From NCBI GenBank assembly GCA_039881145.1, contig JAYKKI010000038.1, positions 6,560,501 to 6,624,500 of the forward strand: 64,000 nt of DNA. Reading direction: 5' to 3'. The notes beneath the pieces were generated by a model. The model worked only from the letters and a program-made list of their open reading frames with translations, made no database searches and was not told the origin of the DNA. Below, piece after piece: positions 62,470 through 64,000 of the stretch. The position numbers and the translations under genes were made by a program. How positions within the stretch are numbered: position 1 is the first letter of the stretch; each line of letters begins with the position of its first letter. This stretch comes from Druceiella hillmani (lineage: Eukaryota > Arthropoda > Insecta > Lepidoptera > Hepialidae).

Positions 62470-63165
62470 ACTTCTTCATACCACTGGTGTAAATTGTTCA
62501 GCCAAGATCCTCTTGCTGTTAGGCCTCCTCCTGCCAGGCCACCTTCTGCCTAGGATCTTGCCTTCCATGATGAGTTACAGAAATTGATATTTCCTCTGTC
62601 GCATGATATATCCAAGATAATCAAGCTTGCGTATTGTTATGGTTTTTAAGATCTCTATATCTTCACTCATCCACTAAAATACTATTGTATAGTGTTCTGA
62701 AAGCATAAGATTCACAACATTATGCGGTTTATATTCCAAAAGCCTGAAGTTTCTTACTTGTCGCTTCTGTGACGATCCAAGTTTCAGCGCCATGTAATAA
62801 GAATGAAATTATATAGCAATGGGCTACACGTGTTCACAAGTTCAGGCTTAAGTTATCATTACAGAGGATACTTCTCATCGTGCGGAAAAAGTTTTGGGGT
62901 TGCTCAGTTTTACATCGAATTTAAAGATTGTAATCACCGTTATCGTAAAACATCAGCAATTCCGTTGATAATGATAGCAAGGGAGATTCGAGGTTCGGCT
63001 TACGATAATTTTTTTTCACAATTATTGTTATTTTTACAATTAGTGTTTGGAAACCATGGATATTTCTAGATACAAAGATGGTGTCGTCTAGGTATCTGAT
63101 GTGATTAATAACTTTCCTATTGATATATATTCCTTCAGTTACTTTATTCAGGGTCTCAAGGAATA
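62470..63165 (-). mobile_element. decayed non-LTR retrotransposon, reverse transcriptase C-terminal region
   Basis: On the minus strand the order is ETLNKVTEGIYINRKVINHI, then RYLDDTIFVSRNIHGFQTLI, in which the catalytic YADD has become YLDD. GAETWIVTEATSKKLQAF follows near 62795. Past several stops come LKTITIRKLDYLGYIMRQRK, LIMEGKILGRRWPGRRRP and ILAEQFTPVV at about 62470. The train GAETWxLxxxxxKxLQAFE...KLxYLGHIMR...GKxxGRRxxGRRR is characteristic of an insect endonuclease-reverse transcriptase family related to RTE-type elements. Many frame breaks make it inactive. It is a different family from the copy at 20837 (different C-terminal motifs) and from 41240. Confidence 0.85.
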
Positions 63166-64000
63166 CAAACTTTTGTTTTCAGGCCAAAATTACCTAAAAA
63201 GCTGCCATCCCCTGCAATTCGTGACTCCCGTAATCTAACGCGTAAATAATCGAATCTTAATCAAAACCACGCTTGGTGAAATTCCAATGAAACTGGTAAA
63301 AACATTGAAATAATTTATTGAAATAATATATTGACATCTCAATAGACTATAGATCCGTACACCATGTTTTCAGTCAGCAGAAAATCGTAGATATTCTGAA
63401 TTTAGGTATAAAAAACCCGCGACTCACAATGATATCGCCAACGGCTGCTACAACAGATCCAGTGACGCATTTCTTCTTACCCTTTTACTACCGCGTTGAT
63501 GTCACCACCTACTGATTTTAAACAAGTCAATATTAGATATGATTGATGATGTCGTTACATAATAAAATAAAACCGTTTCCGTATTTGCCTATAGCTCTTG
63601 GATTGCTAATGGCAGGTCAACCGAAATAATTTTAACTGAAAGTTGCAATCAAACGCTGCCAGCGTTAGAATTTTTAAAATGTTTCAAACGCATATTTGTC
63701 AAAGTAGACTGAGAAGAGGGGTGTGCACACATTGCAAGTTATTTGAAACTCAATGTATCGCAAACAATGCTGAAAAATGACAAATTAAGCATCAGTTTCA
63801 TTTCAAATGTTTCTAATGTTACACTGTTCAATGAGATGCGTGAACTAAATGTCTGCCCCACTTTATGTGTGCGATGCATTGATGATATATTTAAATATTT
63901 TGTCACAAATTGAGTTCTACATATGAAGCATCGATTTGCAAGAGTTTATGTGCATGACCATAAAACTGTAAAAACTATCTAAAAAGTCGAATAAAATGAA
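63166..64000. other. AT-rich non-coding sequence
   Basis: No gene is recognised to the right edge. A somewhat less AT-rich patch lies at about 63430-63520. Confidence 0.5.

Overview
The window looks like insect nuclear DNA, most likely from a moth or butterfly. It is strongly AT-rich, and I found no intact protein-coding gene, no rRNA, no tRNA, no CRISPR array and no bacterial gene organisation. The Lepidoptera assignment rests on several decayed repeat ends that I recall as common in lepidopteran genomes: ends related to a GTACGGAACCCT...GACTCGCACTTGG-type 3' tail, GGACCCTAAAAA tails, CCCGGGCAAAGCCGGG hairpin ends and CCCGCGGTTCCGC tracts. It is inference from memory, not from a search. The window could be a gene desert or the inside of a very long intron. 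Layout: AT-rich non-coding sequence is interrupted by two kinds of material. The first is mobile-element debris. It includes a non-LTR reverse transcriptase relic at 20837-22690 (+), a second at 41240-41900 (-) and a third at 62470-63165 (-). It also includes an internally deleted Tc1-like transposase relic at 59058-59475 (+), a large palindromic fold-back element at 9073-10327, a Helitron-like relic at 53524-54200 (-) carrying a short protein-like frame, a possible solo LTR at 44905-45266, and several 3'-end fragments of one repeat family (2749-2925, 18276-18345, 38200-38590, 60290-60445). The same family has given rise to a 164-bp tandem satellite at 16980-18275. The second kind is about 25 short islands, 150-450 bp each, that are GC-richer than their surroundings. 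They lack convincing reading frames and carry homeodomain-, GATA-, SOX-, TCF- and EGR-like motifs. They are best read as candidate cis-regulatory or conserved non-coding elements of an unseen, probably developmental, neighbouring gene. Simple-sequence content is extreme: thirteen (TA)n arrays of roughly 50-170 bp, some with (TG)n blocks, plus a degenerate CCTAA-type tract at 18752-19063 resembling the TTAGG insect telomere repeat. Several sharp palindromes (23393-23438, 27535-27555, 39563-39595, 48092-48117, 57127-57184), a 42-bp in-frame triplication (52102-52227) and a local direct duplication (13543-13862 and 14878-15205) are also notable. No genes are seen working together. The elements are fossils, and the only functional hypothesis is that the GC islands are enhancers. 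Most long open frames in the window are chance frames in AT-rich DNA or read through (TA)n repeats.
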